Assembly: GCF_014836545.1 (NCBI RefSeq)
Contig: NZ_JACSQS010000003.1
Span: 1-64,000, forward strand
Length of the DNA: 64,000 bases
Origin: Stenotrophomonas lacuserhaii
GTDB lineage: Bacteria; Pseudomonadota; Gammaproteobacteria; Xanthomonadales; Xanthomonadaceae
Direction of reading: 5' to 3'
This document shows, piece by piece, positions 63,112 to 64,000 of this stretch. Both the position numbers and the translations under genes were made by a program. Each line of letters opens with the position of its first letter. Positions within the stretch are counted from its first letter, which is position 1. Below the pieces are notes generated by a model, which saw nothing but the letters and a program-made list of their open reading frames with translations, was not told the DNA's origin and ran no database searches.

Positions 63112-64000
63112 ATGTCCGCTTTGATCTGTGGTTCTCTTGCCTTTGACACCATCATGGTGTTCCCGGACCAGTTCAAGAACCACATCCTGCCGGACAAAGT
63201 GCACATCCTGAACGTCTCGTTCCTGGTGCCGCGCATGCGTCGCGAGTTCGGCGGCTGCGCCGGCAACATCGCCTACAACCTGCACCTGCTGGGCGGCCAC
63301 CCGATCCCGATGGGCACGGTGGGCACCGATTTCGGCCCGTACCGCGAGCATTTCGATGCACTGGGCATCGACCTTTCGCGCGTGCGCGTGATCGAAGAAC
63401 TGTTCACCCCGCAGGCCTTCATCACCACCGACCACGACAACAACCAGATCACCGCCTTCCACCCGGGCGCGATGATGCGTTCGTATGAAAACCACGTGCG
63501 CGACGTGCCGGGCGTGAGCCTTGGCCTGGTCGGTCCGGATGGCCGCGAAGGCATGATCCAGAACGCGCTGGAGTTCCACGAAGACGGCGTGCCCTTCATC
63601 TTCGATCCCGGCCAGGCCATGCCGCTGTTCAACGGCCCGGAGCTGCGCACGTTCATCGAACAGGCCGACTACGTGGTGGTCAACGATTACGAGTCCAACC
63701 TGCTGCAGGAGCGCACCGGCTGGGACGAGCAGGAAATCGTCAGCCGGGTGCAGGCGTACATCACCACCCGCGGTCCGAAGGGTGCGGTCATCCACACCCC
63801 GGAGAAGAGCTACGACATTCCGCCGGCGCACGAGCGCCGCGTGGTCGACCCCACCGGCTGTGGCGATGCGTTCCGCGCCGGCCTGATCTACGGCATCCAG
63901 AAGGGCTTCGACTGGCTGACCATCGGCCGCATGGGCAACCTGATGGGCGCGCTGAAGGTCGAGCACCCGGGCACCCAGAACCAGCGCTTCACCTTCGATG
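63112..64000 (+). CDS. PfkB-family kinase, probable adenosine kinase (partial, runs off the edge)
   Basis: Ribokinase-like kinase, 296 codons visible, cut by the window edge near its expected end. MSALICGSLAFDTIMVFPDQF starts the protein. GGCAGNIAYNLHLLGG is the first PfkB signature, and VVDPTGCGDAFRAGLIYG is the second, with the catalytic Asp in GCGDAF. The long Phe/His-containing lid (PDKVHILNVSFLVPRMRREFGG) is more like adenosine kinase than ribokinase, so adenosine is the likely substrate; this is by resemblance. ATG 63112 is the only sensible start. Confidence 0.88.
   Translation, partial: MSALICGSLAFDTIMVFPDQFKNHILPDKVHILNVSFLVPRMRREFGGCAGNIAYNLHLLGGHPIPMGTVGTDFGPYREHFDALGIDLSRVRVIEELFTPQAFITTDHDNNQITAFHPGAMMRSYENHVRDVPGVSLGLVGPDGREGMIQNALEFHEDGVPFIFDPGQAMPLFNGPELRTFIEQADYVVVNDYESNLLQERTGWDEQEIVSRVQAYITTRGPKGAVIHTPEKSYDIPPAHERRVVDPTGCGDAFRAGLIYGIQKGFDWLTIGRMGNLMGALKVEHPGTQNQRFTFD

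Overview
The window looks like chromosomal DNA of a high-GC gammaproteobacterium of the Xanthomonadaceae, most likely Stenotrophomonas (species not resolved). The reasons are the gene order gshA-engB-cytochrome c4-dsbA-dsbA, the several large TonB-dependent receptors, a Xanthomonas-type N-acetylglucosamine (GlcNAc) gene set, and many short palindromes ending in GTAG/CTAC that resemble the SMAG (Stenotrophomonas GTAG) REP family. No tRNA, rRNA, CRISPR array, prophage or complete insertion sequence was recognised.

Layout. 1-5.7 kb: glutathione synthesis (gshA), ribosome-assembly GTPase engB, a di-heme cytochrome c4, two tandem DsbA-like oxidoreductases and an EEP-family phosphodiesterase. 5.7-14.1 kb: two outer-membrane TonB-dependent receptors flanking a visibly AT-richer islet (about 8.2-11.1 kb) of three secreted or membrane-anchored proteins of unknown function. 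14.3-22.3 kb: soluble lytic transglycosylase, CCA-adding enzyme, an SseB-like protein, an S41 peptidase and a large type V autotransporter. 22.5-34.8 kb: a complete GlcNAc/chitooligosaccharide utilisation locus. It has a minus-strand operon (nagP, LacI-type regulator, nagA and nagB-II, nagX) and a divergent plus-strand set (sugar kinase, TonB receptor, GH20 hexosaminidase). Two LacI-like palindromes lie in the shared promoter region. The logic is uptake of oligomers by the receptor, periplasmic cleavage by the hexosaminidase, import by NagP, phosphorylation, deacetylation by NagA, then deamination.

34.8-45.1 kb: VanZ-like protein, MidA-type methyltransferase, pteridine reductase, FolK, an isolated Anbu proteasome homologue, a hybrid sensor kinase with receiver domains at both ends, a BON protein, a Gfo/Idh/MocA oxidoreductase, 6-phosphogluconate dehydrogenase and two exported proteins. 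45.2-64 kb: tail-specific protease Prc, the lipoate operon ybeD-lipB-lipA, a CsgG-like protein, an LpxR-like lipid A deacylase, and a long cell-wall block (dacC; mltB-rlpA; mreB-mreC-mreD-mrdA-rodA). A PfkB-family sugar/adenosine kinase runs off the right edge.

The most unusual signal is that GTAG palindromes are not confined to intergenic DNA. They are read in frame as coding sequence in the C-terminal tail of MreC (four elements), the C-terminal tail of PBP2/MrdA (two elements in a 17-residue repeat), the linker of RlpA and the extreme N-terminus of LipB. The six of these whose GTAG end leads on the coding strand are all read in the same phase, giving a Val from GTA.
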